From the NCBI GenBank assembly GCA_019747875.1, contig JAIEQI010000059.1:1-51902 (forward strand): 51,902 nt of DNA, in the 5' to 3' direction. Numbering within the stretch: position 1 is the first letter of the stretch; every line of letters begins with the position of its first letter. Source of the stretch: Candidatus Obscuribacterales bacterium (GTDB taxonomy: Bacteria; Cyanobacteriota; Vampirovibrionia; Obscuribacterales; Obscuribacteraceae). Under the pieces are notes generated by a model. It was not told the origin of the DNA, ran no database searches, and saw only the letters and a program-made list of their open reading frames with translations. This document shows, one piece after another, positions 16,787 to 25,358 of this stretch. Position numbers and translations under genes: made by a program.

Positions 16787-18349
16787 ATGCGATCTCGAAT
16801 TCTAAAATTTCGAACCGTCTTATCTTGGCTATTTTTGTCCTTGGTGTTTATGGACTCACCAGGATTGGGGCAAGAGAATGCAGCTAATTCTGGCCCAAGT
16901 GCTACAGCTATCAGGTCGTTTGATAGCCTTGTGGCTGATGGAATCAAAGAGTTTCGCGCCAAGAATTACGAACGCGCTGAGAATCTTTTTGAAACTGCTA
17001 TTACAGTTGCAGAGAAACGGTCGGATGCTCAGGAGTGCAAGTTAATCGCATTGCAAAACCTCACTGTGCTCTACCAAGCTCAGAACAAAGCTGAGAAAGT
17101 CAGTGAGTGCGAGAAAAAGAAACAGGAGTTGGTCAAGGAGTCTAATGCAAAAACTTCGGCTGTCATTAAAGCTGACAAGTTAGCCCTGCTAGAGTTGCAT
17201 ACATCCGGCAAGGTTACAAAAAGAGCTAGCTTGGGAGGAGCGGGGACGCCGGATCTTGTAGTAAGTTCGAATAATGAAGGTGTTGATGCATTAAAGCGGG
17301 GAGATTCAGGTACTGCAATCAAAAGGTTCTTTTATGCCCTTGAACTGAAGCCGGATTACAATCTTGCGCGAGAGAACATTGCCATCGCTTATAACAATCT
17401 CGGAATTGAGCTTCAGGATGATCCACGTGTTGCGGTCCAATGCTTTCATCGCGCTAATTACTTCAATCCCGGCAACAAGGACGTAATGGCAAATCTGCGT
17501 GTTTGCGTGGAGAATCTAGAACGCAAACCGGACAACTACAACGATAGGCTCGCTTTGGCCAAACAGTGTTTAGACCGAAAGGAATATGTTGGAGCCATAG
17601 TTGAATATAGGGCGGCTCAGAAGTTGCGACCTGAGACTAGCTTGGATGCTGACATACGAAATGTGCCAGCACCGTTTCCGTATTTACCGGTCTTTGACGG
17701 CAAGCCTATTATCACAACGGGTGTTGCGGGACCTCGCGATATTCGGCTTAGCAATGAAAAAGCCATGGAGATCTATATGGTTGATCTCCAGAAAGCAATT
17801 ACGAGCAAATGGAAGGCCCCTGCTAATATGCGTGGGCATAAAGCTGTAATAAATTTTTCAATTAGTCGTTCAGGCGAAGTGAGCGAAGTTTCTGTCGGTG
17901 AGACTTCTAACGATCAACGAATTGATGGACTCGCGTTAGCTGCAATAAAGGGACTGGGGAAGCAATCTGCACTGCCCGATTGTGGGCCTTACCAGTTTCT
18001 CAATTTCCAATTCGTTTTTACTGAGCCGCTATCATATGGAAGCAACAATCTCTCGATTTTGGGTCTCGATTACACTCCATATATGACAGGAGTTCAAAAT
18101 CAACTTAGAAAGGTGTGGTACTCGACGCAGAGCAGGCGCTGGACACGCTCACTCCACTGTACCGCTCTTTTCAAAATAGATCGCTCTGGTGCCATATCTG
18201 GTGCGCGCATCAGTCGTTCATCCGGTGTTCCAGACTACGATCAGGATGCATTAGGATCTCTCAAGAATGTTCGACTTGGCAAGCCGCCAACAGGCTCTCC
18301 TGCCTCGATCGACATTGAATTCACCTTCGATTACAATGTTGGCCGTTAG
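16787..18349 (+). CDS. Secreted TPR protein with two TonB C-terminal-like domains
   Basis: The 520-residue product has a signal peptide (VLSWLFLSLVFMDSPGLGQ, cleavage near residue 29). TPR-type helix pairs follow at ~45-110 and ~155-285, including GDSGTAIKRFFYALELKPDYN. Two copies of a TonB_C-type module come next: ~325-405 (YMVDLQKAITSKW with the strand FSISRSGEVSEVSV) and ~428-520 (QLRKVWY, LFKIDRSGAISGARI, ending IDIEFTFDYNV). TonB_C domains normally contact outer-membrane receptors, but here there is no N-terminal TonB anchor and no ExbB/ExbD nearby, so energy transduction is unlikely and a periplasmic binding or scaffolding role is more plausible. The product at 45733-46842 has the same tandem domains and the same ending. 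No clear ribosome binding site precedes the ATG. Confidence 0.8.
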   Translation: MRSRILKFRTVLSWLFLSLVFMDSPGLGQENAANSGPSATAIRSFDSLVADGIKEFRAKNYERAENLFETAITVAEKRSDAQECKLIALQNLTVLYQAQNKAEKVSECEKKKQELVKESNAKTSAVIKADKLALLELHTSGKVTKRASLGGAGTPDLVVSSNNEGVDALKRGDSGTAIKRFFYALELKPDYNLARENIAIAYNNLGIELQDDPRVAVQCFHRANYFNPGNKDVMANLRVCVENLERKPDNYNDRLALAKQCLDRKEYVGAIVEYRAAQKLRPETSLDADIRNVPAPFPYLPVFDGKPIITTGVAGPRDIRLSNEKAMEIYMVDLQKAITSKWKAPANMRGHKAVINFSISRSGEVSEVSVGETSNDQRIDGLALAAIKGLGKQSALPDCGPYQFLNFQFVFTEPLSYGSNNLSILGLDYTPYMTGVQNQLRKVWYSTQSRRWTRSLHCTALFKIDRSGAISGARISRSSGVPDYDQDALGSLKNVRLGKPPTGSPASIDIEFTFDYNVGR

Positions 18350-18569
18350 TTTGCGGGTAGAGAAGCTAGAGCTAAGCACTTTCACACTAACGAGGACAGT
18401 CATTTGCGCCAGAGCACATGCAAGAAATCTCCGTAAAGGCAAAATATCAGTGACCGGCGACGGACTCCAAAGGCTCGCCATTGTCCACTAAAGGTTTCTG
18501 AGGTGTGGGAGCTTCCCTCAGATCTCAAGTCGTGCTAACCTTCATTTTGGATATCTGCTTACTAGAGAC
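18350..18569 (+). promoter_or_regulatory. Intergenic region with hairpin (18497-18522) before the defence-like cassette
   Basis: No gene is supported here. TCTGAGG (18497-18503) and CCTCAGA (18516-18522) form a 7-bp stem enclosing GGGA-GCT-TCCC. It lies about 50 bases before the ATG at 18570 and may be a terminator for the preceding gene lacking a T-run, or a leader structure. Confidence 0.4.
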
Positions 18570-19418
18570 ATGAAACTGACTGCTGACAACTTGCCCAGCT
18601 ATAAGCACCCACCTGTTGTAGAGGTAGTCTTGTCGTCTCAATTTGCTGCGATAGAACGCCTAACTGCGGCCCATCTTGGATTGCTTTGGGAAAAGTTTCG
18701 GGGTGAGTTTCCTGAGACTGAACAACATCCACCAGCCCCCCATCAAGTAGAAACATTTGGGCAATTGCGGTCTTTGCGCAATGAGTTATCTATGCGACTC
18801 ATCAATGAGTTTCCTATTCCTCGCTTCTGGTTTAAGGATCAGAATGGTAACCAGCTAGTTCAGGTGCAGTCGGATAGGTTTATGCATAACTGGCGAAAGA
18901 AAGAAGAGTGCGACAACTACCCGCGATATCCAGAAATCAGAAGAAAATTCATAGATGAATTGCGTTTGTTCGAGAAGTTCTTGTCCAGTGAGAAGTTAGG
19001 CTCCTTGGTTTTTGATCAGTGTGAAATCACGTATTTCAACCATATTGTGCCGCTTAGCCATCCAAGCAAATCAACCCCGAACCCCGAAGACGTTGTGACC
19101 TTTTTGTCGAACGTGATCGGGAAGGAACTAAATTGCGTTCCCGATGACGTTAAATCCGTTCAGAAATTCCCGATAACTGAAAATGGGGCTCAAATAGGCC
19201 GGCTTCATATCGAATTTCAGTCTGGTGTCAGGTTGACTGATAACATACCGATTTTCATATTGAATCTGACGGCGAGAATGGCGCCTAGGGAATCAACAAT
19301 CGATGGTGTTCTGGAAAGACTGGATCTGGGTAGAATATGGATCATAAAAGCTTTCCAGGCTTGTAGCACTGAAACAATGAGAGTCGCATGGGGAGAGTAT
19401 TATGAACCCGACAATTGA
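18570..19418 (+). CDS. TIGR04255 family protein
   Basis: The 282-residue product fits the sporadically distributed TIGR04255 family. The N-terminus reads PPVVEVVLSSQF; then comes a helix HLGLLWEKFRGEFPETEQ, a strand-turn region PRFWFKDQNGNQLVQVQSDRF followed by MHNWRK, NYPRYPEIRRKFIDEL, and the signature ITYFNHI near residue 155. The biochemical role of this family is unknown; it has a patchy distribution and is often seen in variable regions, which suggests defence or a selfish element. The 3' end overlaps the next gene by 17 bases, and two companion genes and a type I restriction system follow. No membrane segment or signal is seen, so it is cytoplasmic. Confidence 0.8.
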   Translation: MKLTADNLPSYKHPPVVEVVLSSQFAAIERLTAAHLGLLWEKFRGEFPETEQHPPAPHQVETFGQLRSLRNELSMRLINEFPIPRFWFKDQNGNQLVQVQSDRFMHNWRKKEECDNYPRYPEIRRKFIDELRLFEKFLSSEKLGSLVFDQCEITYFNHIVPLSHPSKSTPNPEDVVTFLSNVIGKELNCVPDDVKSVQKFPITENGAQIGRLHIEFQSGVRLTDNIPIFILNLTARMAPRESTIDGVLERLDLGRIWIIKAFQACSTETMRVAWGEYYEPDN

Positions 19419-19938
19419 TAAAGACGATACCGCTACTGGTGCATTGTCTGACAAGGTCGCAACCCCAGCTTATGAAGGTGCTAGCGCTTTGGCGAACGAA
19501 GTCTTATCGTGGGAAGAAACGAAAAGAAGTCTCCGCCTAGAGCTGACAGGCGCTGCTTGCAAACCTGTTAATAGCCTCGTTGACAGGCTAGATTCACTTA
19601 TTCAATTGCCGCCGAATTGGGATTCACACGGCGCCAGAGCTGTCGCTTTCAACGCAGCCATGAACACTATTCGGTTGTTCTGTGAGGTTATGTTTGTTTC
19701 TACACCGCAACCTCAGGTAGTGCCAACAAACAAAGGAAACCTACAGCTTGAATGGCATCAATGTGGTATCGATTTGGAAATAGAGGTATCAAATACGGGT
19801 GAAGTTCACGCGTTTTTTGAAGATTTGACGTCAGGTGCGGACCCTGATGAATGGACAGAAAGCTTCAACTTCGCTGCACACAAAATTCGCTCGTATCTAC
19901 AGATTCTAACAGAGCGTGGAGTCGTTGCCCCTAGTTGA
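19402..19938 (+). CDS. Unnamed companion protein with LPPNWDS motif
   Basis: The 178-residue product starts inside the 3' end of the TIGR04255 gene (17-base overlap), so the two are translationally coupled; GGGGAGAG precedes the ATG. The first ~45 residues are variable. The core begins with SLVDRLDSLIQLPPNWDSHGAR (residue ~52) and continues with helix AMNTIRLF and strands PQVVPTNKGNLQLEWH, GIDLEIEVSNTGEVHAFFED. I recall this WDS-GA / LQLEWH pattern as a recurring small-protein family found beside TIGR04255 genes, but have no functional name for it. The alternation of strands suggests a small alpha/beta fold. It is cytoplasmic. Confidence 0.7.
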   Translation: MNPTIDKDDTATGALSDKVATPAYEGASALANEVLSWEETKRSLRLELTGAACKPVNSLVDRLDSLIQLPPNWDSHGARAVAFNAAMNTIRLFCEVMFVSTPQPQVVPTNKGNLQLEWHQCGIDLEIEVSNTGEVHAFFEDLTSGADPDEWTESFNFAAHKIRSYLQILTERGVVAPS

Positions 19939-19941
19939 TAA

Positions 19942-20397
19942 ATGGTGGAATCTGAGCAAGCTGTTTATACTGACGCGTCAGATGTAAAATCTGAACATAC
20001 GCTTTGGCGCCGAATCATGCCAGACCAGTTTGTTTTTGACCAGAATCTGGGACGCTTTCGGCCAACCAGTGCAGCCTTTGAAGATTGCCCAGACGGCGAT
20101 CCCATGTCTTCCTTCTGGGCTGAGCTTCATTTAAGCAAAGGACTTAAACCTGAGGATTGTCTGTACAAGCACGACGGCTTCTACTTAGCTGCGATAGGTG
20201 TTGGATTCGTTAGAAGCTTGAAACAAAAAATTCATCTTGACCCAATTGAGGGAAAAGAGGATCCCCGGGAGAATCAACCGGCGCATGTGTTAGTTGTTGG
20301 TCTGAAGCCCAGTAAGTCATTTGGTAGAGCTGTCGCAAAAGCCTGCTCCTGGCAGATTGCTCCAACGAAACAGCTTGGCAGTCAAGTGCCCGAATAA
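19942..20397 (+). CDS. Unnamed third protein of the TIGR04255 cassette
   Basis: The 151-residue product begins 3 bases after the preceding stop. After a ~30-residue variable start it has RRIMPDQFVFDQNLGRFRPTSAAFEDCPDGDPMSSFWAELH, a pattern (pocket-like R-P-T-S-x-A-F followed by an acidic turn and a short strand) that I associate with a small family regularly coded beside the other two cassette members. The C-terminal part contains HVLVVGLKPSKSFGRAVAKA, possibly a core strand and helix. No catalytic motif is identified. It may act as a partner or immunity-type protein to one of the other two. The gap to hsdR is about 90 bases, with a possible promoter. Confidence 0.65.
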   Translation: MVESEQAVYTDASDVKSEHTLWRRIMPDQFVFDQNLGRFRPTSAAFEDCPDGDPMSSFWAELHLSKGLKPEDCLYKHDGFYLAAIGVGFVRSLKQKIHLDPIEGKEDPRENQPAHVLVVGLKPSKSFGRAVAKACSWQIAPTKQLGSQVPE

Positions 20398-20487
20398 AGT
20401 GAAAACTCGTGGGGATTAATTCGGTATGAGGTTTCGCGCAACCCCAATGTCCGTTTATACTATGAGCTATCCACGAGCAGCGTTCCA
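20398..20487 (+). promoter_or_regulatory. Probable promoter of hsdRMS (TATACT, 20456-20461)
   Basis: TATACT at 20456-20461 is a good -10 box 27 bases before the hsdR ATG; the -35 position (20433-20438) is poor. Perfect 7-base arms CTCGTGG (20406-20412) and CCACGAG (20471-20477) flank the promoter at a distance of 58 bases, which could allow looping by a regulator. The evidence is weak but positioned sensibly. Confidence 0.4.
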
Positions 20488-23400
20488 ATGGCAACCACGC
20501 AATCAGGCGACCTCACCGGCGCCCCGACTAGCAATTTTTGGATGTTGGCCTCCTATGCTCCCGAGCTAGCCAAGCTGGGGTTCCGGGCGGAGCAGTATTT
20601 TTCCGATCCGAACACATGCCTGTTGAAAATTCGGCAGTATGCTGAATTCTTGGCGCAGACCGTGGCGGCGAACGTCGGCATATACACGAATAGCAACGAA
20701 ACGCAGATGGATCTCCTCCGGCGTCTTGAGTCAATGGGGCACATTAGCGCCGAGGTTGCGCGTTTTTTTCATAACATTCGCAGAGTTGGCAATGACGCCA
20801 ACCATAGCCGTTCTGGAAGCTCTGGTGATGCTCTCACTGGGCTTAAGCTGGCCTGGGCGTTGGCAGTTTGGTATCATCGAGCCTACAAAGATCCTTCTTT
20901 CAAAAGTGGTGCCTTTATACCGCCGAAGCGCCCAGAGGAGGCCACGTCCGAGGTAGCAAAAGAATTGGACCGGCTGAAGTCGGAACTTGAAAAAGCCCTC
21001 AGTGAGGCGCAAGCATCAAAAGGATCGCTCGAACACGCGCATTCCTTGCTGCTGCAAACTCAGGAAGAAAAAGATGTTTGGGAGAAGCTCGCTCTCGAAT
21101 CGGAGAAGGCAAAGACCGAGCTTGATGCGCAGCTGCAGTTGATTCAGTCTCAAGCAGAAGCCAATCCACAGGCGACTGCAGAAATAACCGAGCGATTGTC
21201 CTCGCAGCCGCTGAAGTGGTTCGAAATGGATGAGGCGGCCACCCGCACCATTATCGACCAGCAACTGCGCGATGCTGGATGGGATGCTGATACGACAACG
21301 CTGCGTCATGGCATGGGAACGCGCCCCGAACGTGGGCGGAATATGGCGATAGCAGAGTGGCCTACGAAAACAGGGCGTGCGGACTATGTTCTCTTCATTG
21401 GACTCACGCCGGTCGCGACTGTGGAGGCCAAAAGGGGAAACAAAAACGTTTCAGAAGACATTAAACAGGCAAAACGGTACAGTCGAGAATTTATTCTTGA
21501 CGACGACGTTCAGGTGCCAGAAGGCTCTCCGTGGGCTGACGGACAATACCGAATTCCTTTCGGCTTCTCTACAAATGGCCGTCCGTATTTGAAACAGCTC
21601 GAAACAGAAAGTGGCGTGTGGTTCGTGGATATGCGACGGTCCACAAACTTGGCGCGAGCGCTACAAGGGTGGCACAGCCCTGATGGACTCCTGGAGATGC
21701 TTCGCCAGAACCAGGAAGAAGCGGAGCGGAAGCTTGAGCAAGAAGGATTTGATTACGATTTAAAGCTTCGAGGATATCAAAAACGCGCGATAGAGAAGGT
21801 CGAAGAGGCGCTACGCCAGGGGCAAAGAATTTGCATGTTGGCCATGGCGACTGGCACTGGCAAGACAAAGACTGCTATTGCGCTCATGTATCGATTGCTG
21901 AAAACCAAAATGTACCGGCGCATTTTGTTCGTGGTGGACAGGTTTGCGCTTGGAGAGCAGGCTGCGCGCGCATTCGATTCTACACGCATGGAAGACCTTC
22001 AGAACTTTTCTGATGTTTTCGCGGTAAAGGAAATTCAGGACAAGGATGCAGAGAAAGACACTTGCGTTCACATCGCCACCGTTCAAGGCTTGATTAGGAG
22101 GGTATTCTATTCCGATGCACCACCGCCGGTGGATCAATACGATTGCATTATCGTAGACGAATGCCACCGAGGCTATTTGCTCGATAAGGATCTTTCCTTG
22201 ACAGAGCTGTATTTCCGAAACGAGGAAGACTATATTTCAAACTATCGGCGAGTGCTGGAATACTTCGACGCCGTGAAGATCGGGCTCACGGCAACCCCAG
22301 CGTTGCATACAACACAAATTTTCGGCGAGCCGGTAGACAGATACACATACCGCGAAGCAGTAATCGACGAGGTGCTTATAGATCACGAACCGCCGATCAA
22401 CATCAAGACGATTCTTTCGGAAGAAGGAATCAAGTGGAAAGCAGGCGAGAAAGTTGCGGTCCTGAATAAGAAAACAAACACGATCGATCATTTCACAACG
22501 CCCGACGAAATCAACATTGAAGTAGAAGATTTCAACCGCAAAGTGATCACGGAAAATTTCAATCGCGTTGTCTGTAAAGAATTGGCTCGCCAGATTGATG
22601 TGCCGTCACACGAGAAGACGCTGATCTTCTGCGCAACAGATGCTCATGCGGATATTGTTGTGAAACTTCTGAAAGAGGAGTTGGAAGCGCAGTATGGCGA
22701 GATTGATGACGATGCTGTCGCAAAAATTACCAGCCAGGCTCACAAGCCTATGGACTTGATTCGGAAATACAAAAACGAATCTTTGCCGCAGATTGCCGTG
22801 ACTGTAGATTTGCTCACCACCGGAATCGATGTTCCTGCCATAACAAACTTGGTTTTTATACGGAGAGTGAATAGCCGAATCCTTTATGAGCAAATGCTCG
22901 GGCGCGCGACACGTCGTTGCGACGAAATAGGAAAAGAAGTTTTTCGCATTTACGATGCTGTAGGCATCTACGAAGCACTAAAAGAAGTTTGCGACATGAA
23001 GCCGGTGGTGGTGAATCCGTACATAAGCTTTACCGCCCTCGGAGAAGAATTGCAGAAGGTCAAAGATCAAACACATTTGAGTTTAGCCAAAGATCAATTC
23101 ATCGCGAAACTACAGCGGAAGAAACGGGCAATGACGGAGGAGCAATCTGCATCTTTCGAAACTGTAGTCGGACAAAGCATCGAAGACTTCGTGAAGGAAA
23201 TGCGCAGCCAAACGATTGATGCTATCGGCCAATGGTTCAGCAGTTATTCCAAAGTTGTTGAGGTTCTCGACGGAAAGTTCGAGAGAGCACCAGAGGCAGT
23301 CTTGCTTTCAGAACACCCTGATGGACTCTTGGCTGTCACTCGCGGCTACGGACGACATGAAAGACCTGAAGACTATTTAGAAGAGTTCACAAACTTCATC

Positions 23401-23880
23401 AAACAGAGCGGAAATAACCTTCCTGCAATGCAGGCAGTGTTGCAGCGTCCGAGGGATCTTAAGCGCAAGGACTTGAAAGCACTGTTGATAGCGCTCAGCG
23501 AAAACGGCTACGATGAGAAGAGTCTGGAAAGTGCTTGGAGGGAGAAGACGAATCAAGAGATCGCGGCAGGTATCATCGGGTACATCAGGCAAGCCGCTCT
23601 TGGTGATCCGTTGAGACCGTGGACTGAACGGGTCGATAATGCGCTACGCAAGCTACTTAGTGCGCGAAGCTGGACAACTCCGCAGAGACAATGGCTCGAA
23701 AAAATAGCCTCTCAGACAAAGGTGAATCTAATAGTTGATAGAGAGATCATCGATAATCCCGACCAATTATTCAAACGCGAAGCAGGCGGATTTAACGCTC
23801 TGAATCGCAAGTTTGATGGCAATTTGGAAGAAGTACTTCACGAGTTCAATGAACTCATTTGGAATAACGAAACAGCCTGA
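20488..23880 (+). CDS. hsdR: Type I restriction endonuclease subunit R (HsdR)
   Basis: The 1130-residue subunit has a DUF4145-type N-terminal domain (~15-130), a coiled-coil linker (~155-235), a PD-(D/E)XK nuclease core with D299 and E313-A-K315, and superfamily 2 helicase motor motifs: Walker A TGTGKT (455-460), DECH (557-560), GLTATPA motif III, and the motif VI region QMLGRATRR (~805). The C-terminus corresponds to the EcoEI-type HsdR C-terminal domain. It translocates DNA with ATP and cleaves at random sites when the HsdM/HsdS complex meets an unmethylated target. All catalytic residues are present, so the enzyme looks intact. The gene is 20 bases upstream of hsdM. The start at 20488 is not certain, since no strong ribosome binding site is visible. 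Confidence 0.95.
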   Translation: MATTQSGDLTGAPTSNFWMLASYAPELAKLGFRAEQYFSDPNTCLLKIRQYAEFLAQTVAANVGIYTNSNETQMDLLRRLESMGHISAEVARFFHNIRRVGNDANHSRSGSSGDALTGLKLAWALAVWYHRAYKDPSFKSGAFIPPKRPEEATSEVAKELDRLKSELEKALSEAQASKGSLEHAHSLLLQTQEEKDVWEKLALESEKAKTELDAQLQLIQSQAEANPQATAEITERLSSQPLKWFEMDEAATRTIIDQQLRDAGWDADTTTLRHGMGTRPERGRNMAIAEWPTKTGRADYVLFIGLTPVATVEAKRGNKNVSEDIKQAKRYSREFILDDDVQVPEGSPWADGQYRIPFGFSTNGRPYLKQLETESGVWFVDMRRSTNLARALQGWHSPDGLLEMLRQNQEEAERKLEQEGFDYDLKLRGYQKRAIEKVEEALRQGQRICMLAMATGTGKTKTAIALMYRLLKTKMYRRILFVVDRFALGEQAARAFDSTRMEDLQNFSDVFAVKEIQDKDAEKDTCVHIATVQGLIRRVFYSDAPPPVDQYDCIIVDECHRGYLLDKDLSLTELYFRNEEDYISNYRRVLEYFDAVKIGLTATPALHTTQIFGEPVDRYTYREAVIDEVLIDHEPPINIKTILSEEGIKWKAGEKVAVLNKKTNTIDHFTTPDEINIEVEDFNRKVITENFNRVVCKELARQIDVPSHEKTLIFCATDAHADIVVKLLKEELEAQYGEIDDDAVAKITSQAHKPMDLIRKYKNESLPQIAVTVDLLTTGIDVPAITNLVFIRRVNSRILYEQMLGRATRRCDEIGKEVFRIYDAVGIYEALKEVCDMKPVVVNPYISFTALGEELQKVKDQTHLSLAKDQFIAKLQRKKRAMTEEQSASFETVVGQSIEDFVKEMRSQTIDAIGQWFSSYSKVVEVLDGKFERAPEAVLLSEHPDGLLAVTRGYGRHERPEDYLEEFTNFIKQSGNNLPAMQAVLQRPRDLKRKDLKALLIALSENGYDEKSLESAWREKTNQEIAAGIIGYIRQAALGDPLRPWTERVDNALRKLLSARSWTTPQRQWLEKIASQTKVNLIVDREIIDNPDQLFKREAGGFNALNRKFDGNLEEVLHEFNELIWNNETA

Positions 23881-23900
23881 CAATACGCCGAAGGATAGCA

Positions 23901-25358
23901 ATGACCACACAAGATATCGTCGCAAAGCTCTGGAATCTCTGTAACATCCTTAAGGATGATGGCGTAACCTATCATCAATACGTTACGGAATTGACCTACT
24001 TGCTTTTTCTGAAGATGGTTCAGGAAACGGAAAAGGACAACATGCTTCCAGCAGGTTTCAGGTGGGCTGACTTAGTTAAAGCTTCGGCGCCTGACCGACT
24101 GCGTTTCTATGAGGACATTCTTCGTGAACTTGCGCGACATGGTCGCGGAATTGTTCAGGAGATTTTTGCGAATAGCTCAACATTCATCAAGAAGCCAGTT
24201 ACGCTCACAACCTTGGTGAAGGAAATTGACGGGCTAGATTGGTACGACGCAAAACGCGAAGGACTCGGCGACTTATACGAAGGTTTGCTTGAAAAGAACG
24301 CTAATGAGAAGAAGTCCGGGGCGGGACAGTATTTCACTCCGCGACCGCTTATCGACGCAATGATCCAGGTGATGAAACCAACTTCGGCCGACATTATCCA
24401 AGACCCGGCCGCAGGAACGGGCGGGTTTTTGATCGCGGCGCACCACTATATACAACACCACGAAGATGTATCTGCTTGGAACGAACGCTTGCAGAAGAAG
24501 TATTACACTAAAACGTTCTATGGTATGGAACATGTGCAAGATACGCATCGCTTAGCGTTGATGAATTTGATGTTGCATGGCATCGAGAGCGATGCTGACG
24601 GGGAGCATGCCGGTATCAGATACGGTGACACGCTTAGCCCGCAAGGCAAAGCACTTCCAAAGGCGACATTGATTTTGACGAACCCTCCTTTTGGCACCAA
24701 GAAGGGCGGAGGATTACCCGACCGGGATGACTTCACCTTTCCCACGAGTAATAAACAATTCGCATTTCTCCAACACATTTACAGGGGATTAGCTCCTGGT
24801 GGACGAGCGGCAGTAGTGTTGCCAGACAACGTACTCTTCGAAGGCAACGTCGGCAAACAAATCCGCACAGATCTGATGGACAAGTGCAACCTGCATACCA
24901 TACTGCGACTTCCAACCGGGATCTTTTATGCCCAAGGTGTCAAAACCAACGTCCTCTTCTTCACGCGAAGCGCGACTGACAAGGGCAACACCAAGGAAGT
25001 ATGGGTCTACGATCTTCGAGCAAACATGCCCCAATTCGGCAAGCGCACCGCGCTCACAAAACAACACTTCGATGAATTTAGAACCGCTTTCGGAAACGAT
25101 CCCTCATGCGGGAACAAGAGCTTAGCCGCACGTAAAGATACGGGCGAATCAGGACGTTTCCGCCGATTTACCCGGGAGTGGATTGCTGAGCGCGTAGAAA
25201 GCCTCGACATAGGCTGGCTGAAAGATGCCAGCCTTGAAGATGCAGCGGATCTGCCAGAACCCTCAGAGTTGGCTGAGCTCGCGCTCGGCGAGCTTGACGC
25301 GGCGGTGTCCGAACTTCGAGCTATCCTCGCCGAGTTAGAGGAGTCCATCACTGTATGA
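23901..25358 (+). CDS. hsdM: Type I restriction-modification methyltransferase subunit M (HsdM)
   Basis: The 485-residue N6-adenine methyltransferase has an N-terminal helical domain (~1-135; LWNLCNILKDDGVTYHQYV), the SAM-binding motif DPAAGTGGF (168-176) and the catalytic NPPF (261-264), followed by GTKKGG. Length and motif order are those of HsdM. It methylates adenine in the bipartite target chosen by HsdS and is required for both modification and restriction. AAGGATAG lies 5 bases before the ATG. Its stop overlaps the hsdS start (ATGA at 25355-25358), so M and S are translationally coupled. There is no frameshift or missing motif. Confidence 0.96.
   Translation: MTTQDIVAKLWNLCNILKDDGVTYHQYVTELTYLLFLKMVQETEKDNMLPAGFRWADLVKASAPDRLRFYEDILRELARHGRGIVQEIFANSSTFIKKPVTLTTLVKEIDGLDWYDAKREGLGDLYEGLLEKNANEKKSGAGQYFTPRPLIDAMIQVMKPTSADIIQDPAAGTGGFLIAAHHYIQHHEDVSAWNERLQKKYYTKTFYGMEHVQDTHRLALMNLMLHGIESDADGEHAGIRYGDTLSPQGKALPKATLILTNPPFGTKKGGGLPDRDDFTFPTSNKQFAFLQHIYRGLAPGGRAAVVLPDNVLFEGNVGKQIRTDLMDKCNLHTILRLPTGIFYAQGVKTNVLFFTRSATDKGNTKEVWVYDLRANMPQFGKRTALTKQHFDEFRTAFGNDPSCGNKSLAARKDTGESGRFRRFTREWIAERVESLDIGWLKDASLEDAADLPEPSELAELALGELDAAVSELRAILAELEESITV

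Noticed and set aside
21811..22167. 118-codon minus-strand frame inside hsdR
   Set aside because: It is a shadow of the intact hsdR frame with no conserved motif or start signal.
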